Assembly: GCF_003350475.1 (NCBI RefSeq)
Contig: NZ_QQAV01000001.1
Location: 1,232,836-1,296,835 of the forward strand
DNA from: Pseudacidovorax intermedius
GTDB taxonomy: Bacteria; Pseudomonadota; Gammaproteobacteria; Burkholderiales; Burkholderiaceae_C
Length of the DNA: 64,000 bases
Direction: 5' to 3'
Part shown: in pieces, positions 10,696 through 19,280 of the stretch
Numbering within the stretch: position 1 is the stretch's first letter
Layout: each line of letters starts with the position of its first letter
Translations under genes and position numbers: made by a program
The notes under the pieces: model-generated
Database searches by the model: none
What the model saw: the letters and a program-made list of their open reading frames with translations, nothing else
What the model was told of the DNA's origin: nothing

Positions 10696-12312
10696 ATGAC
10701 TCGTCGATGGTGGTCAGGCCCAGCGTTGCTGGGCTGTGCGATGTTGCTGGCCTCGTGCGGAGGTGGAGGCGGCGGGGGCGGCGCTGTATTGCCCCTCACG
10801 AGCGGTGGCGCAGGATCGTCAGGCACCGCGGTCACGGCGACACTTTCCGGGCGCATCACCTTCGACTCGGTGCCCAGTCTCAATGGCGCGTTGAACTATG
10901 CAGCCATCGTAGCCAAGCCGGTACGGGGCGCGCTGCTCGACGTCGTGGATGCCACGGGCGCGGTCAAGGCGTCGACCGTGACCGATTCCGACGGGCGCTA
11001 TTCGGTCGCGATTCCGACTGCGACGTCGCTCGCGGTGCGCGTCATGGCCCGGCTGCAGCACAGTGGGACCGATGGCAGTTGGGATGTCGCGGTTCGGGAC
11101 AATACCCAGTCCGGCGGCCTTTACGGCATGCAAAGTGGATACTTTGTCGCTACCGATAGCGCCCAGGCAAAGGATCTTCACGCCCCCTCGGGTTGGTCCG
11201 GCTCGTCGTATGGGAGCGAGCGGGTGGCGGCGCCCTTCGCGCTGCTCGATGCAATCTACACGGCGCAAGCCAAGATCCTTGGCGTTGCGCCGGGTGCATC
11301 GTTTCCCATCCTGAATGTCTATTGGAGCCCCAGCAACAGGCCTGCATCGGGCTCCGTGACCCTCGGGCAGATCGGCACCTCGCATTTCAGCGACTACACC
11401 GCCAGTGGCGGGACGCGCGCCATCTTCGTCCTGGGCAGCGAGAACGTGGACACGGACGAGTACGACAGCTCGGTGGTCGCCCATGAGTGGGGGCACTACT
11501 ACCAATCGGCCTTCTCCAGAGACGACTCTCCTGGCGGTACGCACAGCTTTGGTGACCTTCTTGATCGGCGGCTCGCCTTTTCAGAGGGGTGGGGCAATGC
11601 CTGGTCTGGCATCGCGCTGGACCGGAGCTCCTATTCGGATTCGGCGGGGCAGCGGCAAGCGCAGGGTTTTGCCTTTGCCCTGGATGCCGGCGCGGCCAGT
11701 TCGCCCGGCTGGTTCAATGAAATGTCCGTGCAGTCCATTCTGTGGAAATTGAATGCCGGGGTCGGTCTGGCGCCGATTCACCAGGCAATGACGCAGGGAT
11801 TGAAAAGCACGGCGGCGGTGACGTCTGTCCATGCGTTCGCGACCGCGTTCTATGCGGTGGCCACGCCCGGTCAGACCGCGTCGCTGAACGGCCTGCTTGC
11901 TGCGCAGGGCGTCGTCCCGCCAACGGATGCCTTTGGTCCCAACGAAACCAATGATGGAGGGTTGGGCGCCTTTGCTTTGCCCCTGTACACCGCCGTCGGT
12001 CTGGCGGCGCCTCAGCAGGCATGCGTCACCAACCGGGCCGACCCTGGGTCGGACGGCAACAAGCTCGGAAGCTATGCCTTCCTGGTTCTTCCGGTGGTAC
12101 AGGCGCGCAGTTACACGATCAGCATCCGGGGGCCGGCGGCTTCGGACCCCGACTTCGTCGTCTACCAGCGCGGAAAAGTGGGAGAGGCCGTCAACGCGAA
12201 TTCCGGTACGGAGTCGGGGACGGTCGGTCTGGCCGCCGGCCAGGCTGTGCTGGCCATCAATGATTACAACAACGCTTCCTCAAACACCTGTTTCACGGTG
12301 ACGATCAACTGA
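10696..12312 (+). CDS. Lipoprotein with gluzincin-like zinc metalloprotease signature
   Basis: A 538-residue exported protein. The signal peptide ends in a lipobox (LLASC, C21) followed by an eight-glycine linker, so it is lipid-anchored. Residues about 50-120 resemble a carboxypeptidase-regulatory-like beta domain (TDSDGRYSV). The core carries H263-E-W-G-H267 and, 30 residues on, E297 (FSEGWGN), the spacing of gluzincin metalloproteases. The C-terminal about 90 residues resemble a pre-peptidase C-terminal beta domain. The ATG at 10696 follows AGGGAGAGAAG; a TTG 30 bases upstream is less likely. It sits inside the ribosomal gene block between rpsJ and rplC. The target is unknown. Confidence 0.75.
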   Translation: MTRRWWSGPALLGCAMLLASCGGGGGGGGAVLPLTSGGAGSSGTAVTATLSGRITFDSVPSLNGALNYAAIVAKPVRGALLDVVDATGAVKASTVTDSDGRYSVAIPTATSLAVRVMARLQHSGTDGSWDVAVRDNTQSGGLYGMQSGYFVATDSAQAKDLHAPSGWSGSSYGSERVAAPFALLDAIYTAQAKILGVAPGASFPILNVYWSPSNRPASGSVTLGQIGTSHFSDYTASGGTRAIFVLGSENVDTDEYDSSVVAHEWGHYYQSAFSRDDSPGGTHSFGDLLDRRLAFSEGWGNAWSGIALDRSSYSDSAGQRQAQGFAFALDAGAASSPGWFNEMSVQSILWKLNAGVGLAPIHQAMTQGLKSTAAVTSVHAFATAFYAVATPGQTASLNGLLAAQGVVPPTDAFGPNETNDGGLGAFALPLYTAVGLAAPQQACVTNRADPGSDGNKLGSYAFLVLPVVQARSYTISIRGPAASDPDFVVYQRGKVGEAVNANSGTESGTVGLAAGQAVLAINDYNNASSNTCFTVTIN

Positions 12313-12323
12313 AAGGGAAGAGC

Positions 12324-12827
12324 ATGCGCAACAAATTCAAGGCCTGCGGCTGTGCGGCCTCCCTTCTCGCTTTTGCGTTGGGCGTCCAAGGCGGCGGGAC
12401 CTCCGCGCCCACGGCGCTTGGCCCTCGATTGGTCACGGCCCCCGTCAAGATGAACGGCTCTGGCGTGATCCTGCAGCACAGCGTGGCTGCGGCGTCTCGA
12501 GCCGGCGAGACGGTGTCGCTTCTCCTCGTGTTTTCCGGCGTCGGCAGCCAAGGGGCGATCGTGAAGCTGCAGCCCGAGCCCGGGTTGACACTGGATTTGC
12601 CGTCTCCCGAGTGGTCACTGCCCGCCGGGCGTTCCTCGTGGACCGTTCACGTGACGCCTCAGGCCACTGGGACGGCCTATCTCAACGTATTCATCACTCA
12701 GGGTGGCGCCACCACGGCAGCCTCGATTCCCATCCAGATTGGCACACCGTCGAAGAGTCTGCCGCCGTCGAGTCAGCTCAAGGAAGCCCCGGGCGGCGAG
12801 AAGATGATCTTGATGCCAGTGAAGTAG
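12324..12827 (+). CDS. Exported small beta-rich protein of unknown function
   Basis: 167 residues with an N-terminal secretion signal (a MRNKFK start, then a hydrophobic AASLLAFALGVQ stretch). The rest alternates short hydrophobic strands and turns (WTVHVTPQATGTAYLNVFIT), consistent with an Ig-like beta-sandwich. It lies 11 bases after the protease-like lipoprotein, with a GAAAGGGAAG ribosome-binding site, so the two are co-transcribed and probably act together. I do not recognise the family. Confidence 0.7.
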   Translation: MRNKFKACGCAASLLAFALGVQGGGTSAPTALGPRLVTAPVKMNGSGVILQHSVAAASRAGETVSLLLVFSGVGSQGAIVKLQPEPGLTLDLPSPEWSLPAGRSSWTVHVTPQATGTAYLNVFITQGGATTAASIPIQIGTPSKSLPPSSQLKEAPGGEKMILMPVK

Positions 12828-12854
12828 CGTCCTGCCGGCGGTGGATGGCCCGCA

Positions 12855-12883
12855 TTGCGCGACCTCCTGCTTCGTGCTACAGT
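12855..12883 (+). promoter_or_regulatory. Promoter of the rplC-rpsQ operon
   Basis: TTGCGC (12855-12860) and TACAGT (12878-12883) are 17 bases apart, giving a leader of about 140 bases before rplC. This would replace the usual S10 promoter, because a terminator and two genes separate rpsJ from rplC. Confidence 0.6.
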
Positions 12884-13028
12884 GCGCAGTTCGCTACGTA
12901 CCGGTTCCTCAGGGTGCCGGGCGGCACGAAAATTCATCAACCCTTCTCTCGTATCCGCCTGCATTTCCGCGGGCGTTCAACGTTGTCGCCAATTGCAGTG
13001 GCAGCGGCGGGAGTTTTGGAGAAAAACC

Positions 13029-13706
13029 ATGAGTCAAAGCAACTCCCTCGGGTTGCTGGGCCGCAAGGTGGGCATGATGCGCCTCTTCACGGACGACGGC
13101 GATGCAGTGCCCGTCACCGTGGTGGACGTGTCCAACAACCGCGTGACCCAGGTCAAGACCCAAGAGAACGACGGCTACGTCGCTCTGCAGGTGACGTTCG
13201 GTGCCCGTCGCGCTTCCCGCGTGACCAAGCCCCAGGCTGGCCATCTGGCCAAGGCTGGCGTCGAGGCCGGTGAAATCATCCGCGAATTCCGCGTGACCGC
13301 CGAAGCTGCTGCGCAGCACCAGGCCGGTGGCGTGATCGCCGCGAACGCCGTGTTCGCCGCGGGTCAAAAGGTCGACGTGCAAGGCACCTCGATCGGTAAG
13401 GGCTTCGCTGGCACCATCAAGCGCCACAACTTCGCGTCGCAGCGCGCGTCGCACGGTAACAGCCGTTCCCACAATGTCCCGGGCTCCATCTCGATGGCCC
13501 AGGATCCGGGTCGCGTGTTCCCGGGCAAGAAGATGACCGGCCACATGGGCGACGAGACCGTCACCACCCAGAACCTGGACATCGTGCGCATCGACGAAGC
13601 CCGTCAGCTGCTGCTGATCAAGGGTGCCATCCCCGGCGCCAAGGGCGGCTTCGTGACCGTGCGTCCCGCCGTCAAGGCCAAGCCCCAGGCAGAAGGAGCG
13701 AAGTAA
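13029..13706 (+). CDS. rplC: 50S ribosomal protein L3
   Basis: 225 residues starting [17 protein letters not shown]. The start at 13029 follows a TTTTGGAGAAAAACC ribosome-binding site. Longer in-frame starts would add about 58 non-homologous residues. L3 is an early 50S assembly protein near the peptidyl-transferase centre. The conserved [19 protein letters not shown] region is complete, with the glutamine site used by the PrmB methylase. Its stop overlaps the rplD start by one base. Confidence 0.97.
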   Translation: MSQSNSLGLLGRKVGMMRLFTDDGDAVPVTVVDVSNNRVTQVKTQENDGYVALQVTFGARRASRVTKPQAGHLAKAGVEAGEIIREFRVTAEAAAQHQAGGVIAANAVFAAGQKVDVQGTSIGKGFAGTIKRHNFASQRASHGNSRSHNVPGSISMAQDPGRVFPGKKMTGHMGDETVTTQNLDIVRIDEARQLLLIKGAIPGAKGGFVTVRPAVKAKPQAEGAK

Positions 13707-14326
13707 TGGAACTCGAACTCCTGAATGAGCAGGGCCAGGCCGCGTCGAAGTACGACGCGCCCGAAACCGTGTTCGGTCGTGCCTACAACGAAGACCTGAT
13801 CCATCAGATCGTCGTCGCCTACCAGGCCAACGCGCGTCAGGGCACCCGTGCCCAGAAGGACCGCGAGCAGGTCAAGCACTCCACCAAGAAGCCGTTCAAG
13901 CAAAAGGGTACGGGCCGCGCCCGCGCCGGTATGACCTCTTCGCCGCTGTGGCGTGGGGGCGGCCGGATCTTCCCGAACCTGCCTGACGAAAACTTCTCGC
14001 AGAAGATCAACAAGAAGATGTACCGCGCCGGCATGGCGTCCATCTTCTCGCAGCTGGCCCGTGAAGGCCGCCTGGCCGTTGTCGAGTCCCTCAAGGTCGA
14101 CTCGCCCAAGACCAAGCAGCTGGCTGCCAAGTTCAAGGCGATGAACCTCGAGTCCGTGCTCGTGATCGCCGAAGAAGTCGACGAGAACCTGTACCTCGCC
14201 TCGCGCAACCTGGCCAACGTGCTGGTGGTCGAGCCGCGCTATGCCGATCCCGTGTCGCTCGTGCACTACAAGAAGGTGCTGGTGACCAAGGCGGCCGTCG
14301 ACAAGCTCAAGGAGATGTTCGCATGA
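13706..14326 (+). CDS. rplD: 50S ribosomal protein L4
   Basis: 206 residues. L4 lines the exit tunnel. Its extended loop ([19 protein letters not shown]) is intact. In E. coli it autoregulates the S10 operon. The ATG overlaps the rplC stop (TAATG), indicating translational coupling. The end overlaps rplW (ATGA). Confidence 0.98.
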   Translation: MELELLNEQGQAASKYDAPETVFGRAYNEDLIHQIVVAYQANARQGTRAQKDREQVKHSTKKPFKQKGTGRARAGMTSSPLWRGGGRIFPNLPDENFSQKINKKMYRAGMASIFSQLAREGRLAVVESLKVDSPKTKQLAAKFKAMNLESVLVIAEEVDENLYLASRNLANVLVVEPRYADPVSLVHYKKVLVTKAAVDKLKEMFA

Positions 14327-14658
14327 GCCGCATGAATCCCACCCCCGCGGAGCGCGAGTTCGACGAAGGCCGCCTGATGGCCGTGCTGGTCGCACCGATC
14401 GTCTCCGAGAAGGCCACGATGGTCGGCGAGAAGTCGAACGCCATCACCTTCAAGGTTCTCCAGGACGCCACCAAGCCCGAGATCAAGGCCGCAGTCGAGC
14501 TGATGTTCAAGGTCGAGGTCAAGGGCGTGTCCGTCGCCAACATCAAGGGCAAGACCAAGCGCTTCGGCCGCTCGGTGGGTCGCCGCGACAACGTTCGCAA
14601 GGCCTACGTGACGCTCAAGCCCGGTCAGGAGCTCAACCTCGTTTCGGAGGCCGCGTAA
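14323..14658 (+). CDS. rplW: 50S ribosomal protein L23
   Basis: 111 residues. L23 is the docking site for trigger factor and SRP at the exit tunnel. The starting ATG overlaps the rplD stop by four bases (ATGA). The N-terminus is extended by about 20 residues before the conserved [13 protein letters not shown] segment. An internal ATG at the LMAVLV position is a possible alternative start. Confidence 0.96.
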   Translation: MSRMNPTPAEREFDEGRLMAVLVAPIVSEKATMVGEKSNAITFKVLQDATKPEIKAAVELMFKVEVKGVSVANIKGKTKRFGRSVGRRDNVRKAYVTLKPGQELNLVSEAA

Positions 14659-14660
14659 TC

Positions 14661-15485
14661 ATGGCCGTCATCAAGCTCAAGCCGACTTCCCCGGGCCAAC
14701 GTGGCGCGGTCAAGATCTCGCGCGACCACCTGCACAAGGGTGAAGGCTACGCGCCCCTGCTGGAACCCCAGTTCCAGAAGGCCGGCCGCAACAACAACGG
14801 CCACATCACCACCCGCCACAAGGGCGGTGGTCACCGTCACCACTACCGTGTGGTCGACTTCAAGCGCAACAAGGACGGCATCCCGGCCAAGGTCGAACGC
14901 ATCGAGTACGACCCGAACCGTTCCGCCCACATCGCGCTGGTGTGCTACGCCGACGGCGAGCGCCGCTACATCATCGCCCCGCGCGGTGTGGAAGCTGGTG
15001 CGACCCTGGTGAGCGGCTCGGAAGCCCCGATCCGCGCTGGCAACACGCTGCCGATCCGCAACATCCCCGTCGGTTCGACGATCCACTGCATCGAGCTGCA
15101 GCCCGGCAAGGGTGCGCAGATCGCGCGCTCCGCCGGTGCTTCGGCCACGCTGCTGGCCCGCGAAGGCATCTACGCCCAGGTGCGTATGCGTTCGGGCGAA
15201 GTGCGCCGGATCCACATCGAGTGCCGCGCCACCATCGGTGAAGTGGCCAACGAAGAACACAGCCTGCGCCAGTACGGCAAGGCTGGCGCGACCCGCCATC
15301 GTGGTATTCGCCCGACCGTCCGCGGCGTGGTGATGAACCCGGTTGACCACCCGCATGGTGGTGGTGAAGGCAAGACCGGCGAAGGCCGCCATCCGGTCGA
15401 CCCGTGGGGCAACCTCACCAAGGGTTACCGTACCCGCAACAACAAGCGCACGCAGGTCTTCATCGTGTCGCGTCGCAAGAAGTAA
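14661..15485 (+). CDS. rplB: 50S ribosomal protein L2
   Basis: 274 residues, normal length. It is needed for subunit association and peptidyl-transferase activity. The universally conserved histidine region ([13 protein letters not shown]) is intact. It starts 2 bases after the rplW stop, within the S10 operon. Confidence 0.98.
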   Translation: MAVIKLKPTSPGQRGAVKISRDHLHKGEGYAPLLEPQFQKAGRNNNGHITTRHKGGGHRHHYRVVDFKRNKDGIPAKVERIEYDPNRSAHIALVCYADGERRYIIAPRGVEAGATLVSGSEAPIRAGNTLPIRNIPVGSTIHCIELQPGKGAQIARSAGASATLLAREGIYAQVRMRSGEVRRIHIECRATIGEVANEEHSLRQYGKAGATRHRGIRPTVRGVVMNPVDHPHGGGEGKTGEGRHPVDPWGNLTKGYRTRNNKRTQVFIVSRRKK

Positions 15486-15494
15486 GGGGCAGCC

Positions 15495-15770
15495 ATGACT
15501 CGCTCTCTCAAAAAAGGTCCCTTCGTCGACCACCACCTGATCGCCAAGGTCGAGAAGGCCATCGCGACCAAGGACAAGAAGCCGATCAAGACCTGGTCGC
15601 GCCGCTCGATGGTGCTGCCCGAGTTCATCGGCCTCACCATTGCCGTGCACAACGGCAAGCAGCATGTGCCCGTCTATGTGACCGACCAGATGGTCGGCCA
15701 CAAGCTGGGCGAGTTCGCACTGACCCGTACGTTCAAGGGTCATCCGGCGGACAAGAAAGCCAAGAAGTAA
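15495..15770 (+). CDS. rpsS: 30S ribosomal protein S19
   Basis: 91 residues, [15 protein letters not shown] start, standard length. It sits on the 30S head near the A-site finger. It follows rplB by 9 bases with a GGGGCAG ribosome-binding site. Confidence 0.98.
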   Translation: MTRSLKKGPFVDHHLIAKVEKAIATKDKKPIKTWSRRSMVLPEFIGLTIAVHNGKQHVPVYVTDQMVGHKLGEFALTRTFKGHPADKKAKK

Positions 15771-15782
15771 GGAGCAGAGAAC

Positions 15783-16115
15783 ATGTCTGAAACACGTGCA
15801 GTTCTCCGCGGCGTGCGCTTGTCTGTGGACAAGGGCCGTCTCGTTGCCGACCTGATCCGCGGCAAGAAGGTCGATCAAGCGCTGAACATTCTGGAATTCA
15901 CCCAGAAGAAGGCCGCCGTGATCGTCAAGAAGGTGCTCGAGTCGGCCATCGCCAATGCCGAGCACAACGACGGAGCCGACATCGACGAGCTCCGCGTCAA
16001 GACGATCTACGTCGAGCAGGGCGCCACGCTCAAGCGCTTCACCGCGCGCGCCAAGGGCCGCGGCAACCGCATCAGCAAGCCCACGTGCCATGTGTACGTG
16101 ACCGTCGGCAACTAA
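15783..16115 (+). CDS. rplV: 50S ribosomal protein L22
   Basis: 110 residues. L22 lines the exit tunnel. The hairpin region that confers macrolide resistance when altered ([16 protein letters not shown]) is complete. An AAGGAGCAGAGAAC ribosome-binding site precedes the ATG. Confidence 0.98.
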   Translation: MSETRAVLRGVRLSVDKGRLVADLIRGKKVDQALNILEFTQKKAAVIVKKVLESAIANAEHNDGADIDELRVKTIYVEQGATLKRFTARAKGRGNRISKPTCHVYVTVGN

Positions 16116-16129
16116 GGTCTGGAAGAAAC

Positions 16130-17026
16130 ATGGGACAGAAAATCCACCCGACCGGCTTCCGCCTTGCGGTCAGCCGCAACTGGGCCAGCCGCTGGTACGC
16201 CAACAACCGCGACTTCGCGGGCATGCTGGCCGAGGACATCAAGGTTCGCGAGTACCTGAAGAAGAAGCTCAAGAATGCGTCCGTTTCGCGCGTGCTGATC
16301 GAGCGCCCCGCCAAGAACGCCCGCATCACCATCTTCTCGGCACGTCCGGGCGTGGTGATCGGCAAGAAGGGCGAGGACATCGAAAACCTGAAGCGCGACC
16401 TGGGCAAGCAGCTGGGCGTGCCGGTGGCGGTGAACATCGAAGAAGTGCGCAAGCCTGAAGTCGATGCCCAACTGATCGCCGACAGCATCACGCAGCAGCT
16501 CGAGAAGCGCATCATGTTCCGTCGCGCCATGAAGCGCGCGATGCAGAACGCCATGCGTCTGGGCGCCCAGGGCATCAAGATCATGTCCGCCGGCCGCCTG
16601 AATGGCATCGAAATCGCTCGTACCGAGTGGTACCGCGAAGGCCGTGTGCCGCTGCACACCCTGCGCGCCGACATCGACTACGGCACCTCCGAAGCCAAGA
16701 CCACCTACGGTGTGATCGGCGTCAAGGTCTGGGTCTACAAGGGCGACACCCTGGGCCGCAACGATGCGCCCTCGCTGGACAGCACGCCGCGCCCTGAGGG
16801 CGAAGAGCGTCGCGGTCCGCGTGGTCCGCGCCGTGACGGCCGTCCGGGCGGCAACGACCGCCGCGGTGGCCCGCGTGCCGGTGCCCGTGGTCCGATCGGT
16901 GGCAACACCGCCCCGGCCGACGGCAGCGACAAGCCCGCCGAAGCCGTGGACCCCAACAAGCCCGCCGTTAAGCGCGTCCGCAAAGCCGCGCCCGCTGCAG
17001 CAGCGGACGGCGCCAAGGCCGAATAA
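16130..17026 (+). CDS. rpsC: 30S ribosomal protein S3 with long charged C-terminal tail
   Basis: 298 residues from the ATG at 16130 ([18 protein letters not shown]). The KH domain [14 protein letters not shown] and the mRNA-entry helicase region are intact. After about residue 215 there is an 80-residue tail: an Arg/Gly/Pro-rich half followed by an Ala/Lys-rich half. E. coli S3 has 233 residues. Extended S3 is known in betaproteobacteria, but this tail is at the long end. An in-frame start at 16085 is rejected because it overlaps rplV. Confidence 0.97.
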   Translation: MGQKIHPTGFRLAVSRNWASRWYANNRDFAGMLAEDIKVREYLKKKLKNASVSRVLIERPAKNARITIFSARPGVVIGKKGEDIENLKRDLGKQLGVPVAVNIEEVRKPEVDAQLIADSITQQLEKRIMFRRAMKRAMQNAMRLGAQGIKIMSAGRLNGIEIARTEWYREGRVPLHTLRADIDYGTSEAKTTYGVIGVKVWVYKGDTLGRNDAPSLDSTPRPEGEERRGPRGPRRDGRPGGNDRRGGPRAGARGPIGGNTAPADGSDKPAEAVDPNKPAVKRVRKAAPAAAADGAKAE

Positions 17027-17056
17027 ACCCGGCCCTGAGAAAGACGGAGAAATCTA

Positions 17057-17473
17057 ATGCTGCAACCTGCACGCAGAAAGTTCCGCAAGGAACAAAAGGG
17101 CCGCAACACCGGCGTCGCCACCCGGGGCAACTCGGTGGCTTTCGGTGACTTCGGCCTGAAGTCTGTCGATCGCGGCCGCCTGACGGCGCGCCAGATCGAA
17201 GCCGCTCGCCGTGCCATCTCGCGCCATGTGAAGCGCGGTGGCCGTATCTGGATCCGCGTGTTCCCCGACAAGCCGATCTCGACCAAGCCCGCCGAAGTCC
17301 GGATGGGTAACGGCAAGGGCAACCCCGAGTACTACGTGGCCGAGATCCAGCCGGGCAAGGTCATCTACGAGATCGTCGGCGTGCCCGAAGAACTCGCTCG
17401 TGAAGCGTTCCGCCTGGCTGCAGCCAAGCTGCCGCTGCGCACGACCTTCGTTGCTCGCCAGCTTGGCGCCTGA
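17057..17473 (+). CDS. rplP: 50S ribosomal protein L16
   Basis: 138 residues, [17 protein letters not shown] start, standard length. It positions tRNA at the A site. The arginine hydroxylated by YcfD in some species lies in the [15 protein letters not shown] neighbourhood. It comes 30 bases after rpsC. Confidence 0.98.
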   Translation: MLQPARRKFRKEQKGRNTGVATRGNSVAFGDFGLKSVDRGRLTARQIEAARRAISRHVKRGGRIWIRVFPDKPISTKPAEVRMGNGKGNPEYYVAEIQPGKVIYEIVGVPEELAREAFRLAAAKLPLRTTFVARQLGA

Positions 17474-17486
17474 TAGGAGAACTCTC

Positions 17487-17720
17487 ATGGCAACCAAGAA
17501 GAATGCAGCCAAGGTGTCCAAGGCCGCTACCCTGCGCGAGAAGGACGTCGCCGGCCTCCAGGCCGAAGTCAAGGATCTGCAGAAGGCCCATTTCGGCCTG
17601 CGCATGCAGAAGGCCACGCAACAGCTCGCCAACGTGGCCAGCCTGCGCGTGACTCGCCGCGACATCGCCCGAGCCAAGACCATCCTGGCGCAGAAGCAGG
17701 CTGCCGCTGCTGCCAAGTAA
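17487..17720 (+). CDS. rpmC: 50S ribosomal protein L29
   Basis: 77 residues from the ATG at 17487, preceded by AGGAGAAC. The conserved helical hairpin ([26 protein letters not shown]) is present, preceded by about 15 extra lysine/alanine-rich residues. Longer upstream frames overlap rplP and are rejected. It forms the exit-tunnel rim near L23. Confidence 0.95.
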   Translation: MATKKNAAKVSKAATLREKDVAGLQAEVKDLQKAHFGLRMQKATQQLANVASLRVTRRDIARAKTILAQKQAAAAAK

Positions 17721-17729
17721 GGAGTGAAC

Positions 17730-17999
17730 ATGACGGAAGCCAAGCAATCCCTCAAGCGCACCCTGGTCGGCAAGGTCGTCAGCGACAAGCGCGAAAAGAC
17801 GGTGACGGTGCTCGTCGAGCGCCGCGTCAAGCACCCGATCTACAACAAGATCATGATCAAGTCGAGCAAGTACCACGCGCACGACGAAGACGGCCAGTTC
17901 CACCTGGGCGACGTGATCGAGATCACCGAGTCGCGCCCGATCTCCAAATCCAAGAACTGGATCGCCACGCGTCTGGTCGAGAAGGCCGCTGCGGTCTGA
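17730..17999 (+). CDS. rpsQ: 30S ribosomal protein S17
   Basis: 89 residues starting [20 protein letters not shown], an OB-fold early 30S assembly protein. The ATG at 17730 has AAGGAG upstream; a GTG 6 bases earlier is less likely. It is the last gene of this ribosomal block and is followed by a clear terminator. The usual spc operon (rplN-rplX-rplE and so on) does not follow. Confidence 0.97.
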   Translation: MTEAKQSLKRTLVGKVVSDKREKTVTVLVERRVKHPIYNKIMIKSSKYHAHDEDGQFHLGDVIEITESRPISKSKNWIATRLVEKAAAV

Positions 18000-18024
18000 T
18001 CCCCACCACCCTCGCGGTGCAAGC

Positions 18025-18055
18025 AAAACGGCCCACAATGTGGGCCGTTTTTGTT
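18025..18055 (+). terminator. Terminator of the rplC-rpsQ operon
   Basis: CGGCCCAC (18029-18036) pairs with GTGGGCCG (18040-18047), flanked by AAAA upstream and a TTTTTG run downstream. It ends the ribosomal transcript. Confidence 0.85.
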
Positions 18056-18081
18056 TTTCATCAATCCCCAGAGGAGCTTTC

Positions 18082-18588
18082 ATGATCAAGGTTGGCGACA
18101 CGATTCCTGCGGTCACGCTGTACGAGTATTCGGAGGTCGAGGGCGAGGGCTGCAGCATCGGTCCCAACCCCGTCGATGTGGCCAAGGCCAGCGCCGGCAA
18201 GACCATCGCGCTCTTCGCGCTGCCCGGGGCCTTCACGCCCACCTGCTCGGCCAAGCACGTGCCGGGCTACGTGGAAGGCGCCGATGCCTTCAAGGCGGCC
18301 GGCGTGGACGAGATCTGGTGCCTGAGCGTGAACGATGCCTTCGTGATGGGCGCCTGGGCGCGCGACCAGAAGACCAACGGCAAGGTGCGCATGCTGGCCG
18401 ATGGCAGCGCCGACTTCGCCAAGGCCACGGGTCTGACGCTGGACCTCACCGCACGTGGCATGGGCCTGCGCAGCAACCGTTATTCGATGCTGGTCAAGGA
18501 CGGCAAGGTGGCGGCGCTCAACGTCGAGGGTCCCGGCAAGTTCGAGGTGAGCGACGCGGGGACGCTGCTGGCCCAGGCCAAGGGCTGA
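18082..18588 (+). CDS. Peroxiredoxin (Prx5-like)
   Basis: A 168-residue cytosolic thiol peroxidase. The peroxidatic cysteine is C55 in PGAFTPTCSAKHVP, the Prx5/PMP20 signature. C79 (WCLSVND) is a second conserved cysteine. It reduces H2O2 and organic peroxides, probably with glutathione/glutaredoxin or thioredoxin. The ATG at 18082 follows GAGGAGCTTTC. It is bounded by terminators on both sides, so it is monocistronic. Confidence 0.9.
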   Translation: MIKVGDTIPAVTLYEYSEVEGEGCSIGPNPVDVAKASAGKTIALFALPGAFTPTCSAKHVPGYVEGADAFKAAGVDEIWCLSVNDAFVMGAWARDQKTNGKVRMLADGSADFAKATGLTLDLTARGMGLRSNRYSMLVKDGKVAALNVEGPGKFEVSDAGTLLAQAKG

Positions 18589-18613
18589 TCGCCTCGCTGT
18601 CTCGCGCGGCATC

Positions 18614-18649
18614 AGAGGGCCGGACGACTCGTCCGGCCCTCTTTTTTTT
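18614..18649. terminator. Bidirectional terminator after the peroxiredoxin gene
   Basis: AGAGGGCCGGAC (18614-18625) and GTCCGGCCCTCT (18631-18642) form a 12-bp perfect stem with a 5-base loop, followed by eight T. It lies between the peroxiredoxin gene and the convergent acetyltransferase gene. Confidence 0.85.
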
Positions 18650-18749
18650 GGGAAGCGGGCATCGCGGCCTCCCGGCCTGGAGGCGTCTGGACCAGCCGGA
18701 CGGTGCGGGCACAGGCGGGCGCCGCTGTGCCGCGCCGTCGGCCCTGGGT

Positions 18750-19274
18750 TCAGAGATCGGCCTTGAGGTAATGCGCCCCTGCGATGGGGTTGTGGTAGTA
18801 AGGCGGGATGTCCTGGAAGCCGAGGTCCATGTAGAGCGCGCGCGCCGATTCCATGTCGTCCAGCGTGTCCAGCAGCACGCAGGAGTAGCCCGCCTGGCGT
18901 GCCGCGTCCAGCGTGGCCTCCGCCAATTGCCGGCCCAGCCCCAGGCCACGATAGGCAGGACGCACGTAAAGCCGCTTCATCTCCGCGGCGTTGGGGTAGT
19001 CCGCCGTGTCCAGCGGACGCAAGGCGCAGCATCCCGCCAACTGGGCGTCCTCGCCCGCGGCCTCAGGGGGCCCGCCGACCCATGCCAGGAGCAACGCGCC
19101 GCGTGGCGCGGCATAGTCGCCCGGCAGCGCGGCCAGTTCCTCGTCGAACCCTTGGAAGCACAGGTCGATCGTCAGCGACGCGGCGTATTCCCGAAGCAGT
19201 TCCTTGGCCGCGGCAAGCTGCACGTCGTCGCGAGGTTCGCTCAGGTGGATGGTGCGCATGCCGGCTTCGTCCAT
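18750..19274 (-). CDS. GNAT-family N-acetyltransferase
   Basis: 174 residues. The acetyl-CoA-binding motif A is clear (VRPAYRGLGLGRQLAEATLDAAR, ending in the Q/RxxGxG/A pattern), with the DTLDDMESARALYMDLGF segment typical of motif B. It moves an acetyl group from acetyl-CoA to an unknown amine. A start at the second ATG (MRTIHL, 19259) is also possible. The gene converges with the peroxiredoxin gene. The upstream cytochrome b561 gene, in the same direction, ends 6 bases before it. Confidence 0.88.
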   Translation of the reverse strand: MDEAGMRTIHLSEPRDDVQLAAAKELLREYAASLTIDLCFQGFDEELAALPGDYAAPRGALLLAWVGGPPEAAGEDAQLAGCCALRPLDTADYPNAAEMKRLYVRPAYRGLGLGRQLAEATLDAARQAGYSCVLLDTLDDMESARALYMDLGFQDIPPYYHNPIAGAHYLKADL

Positions 19275-19280
19275 GCTGCA

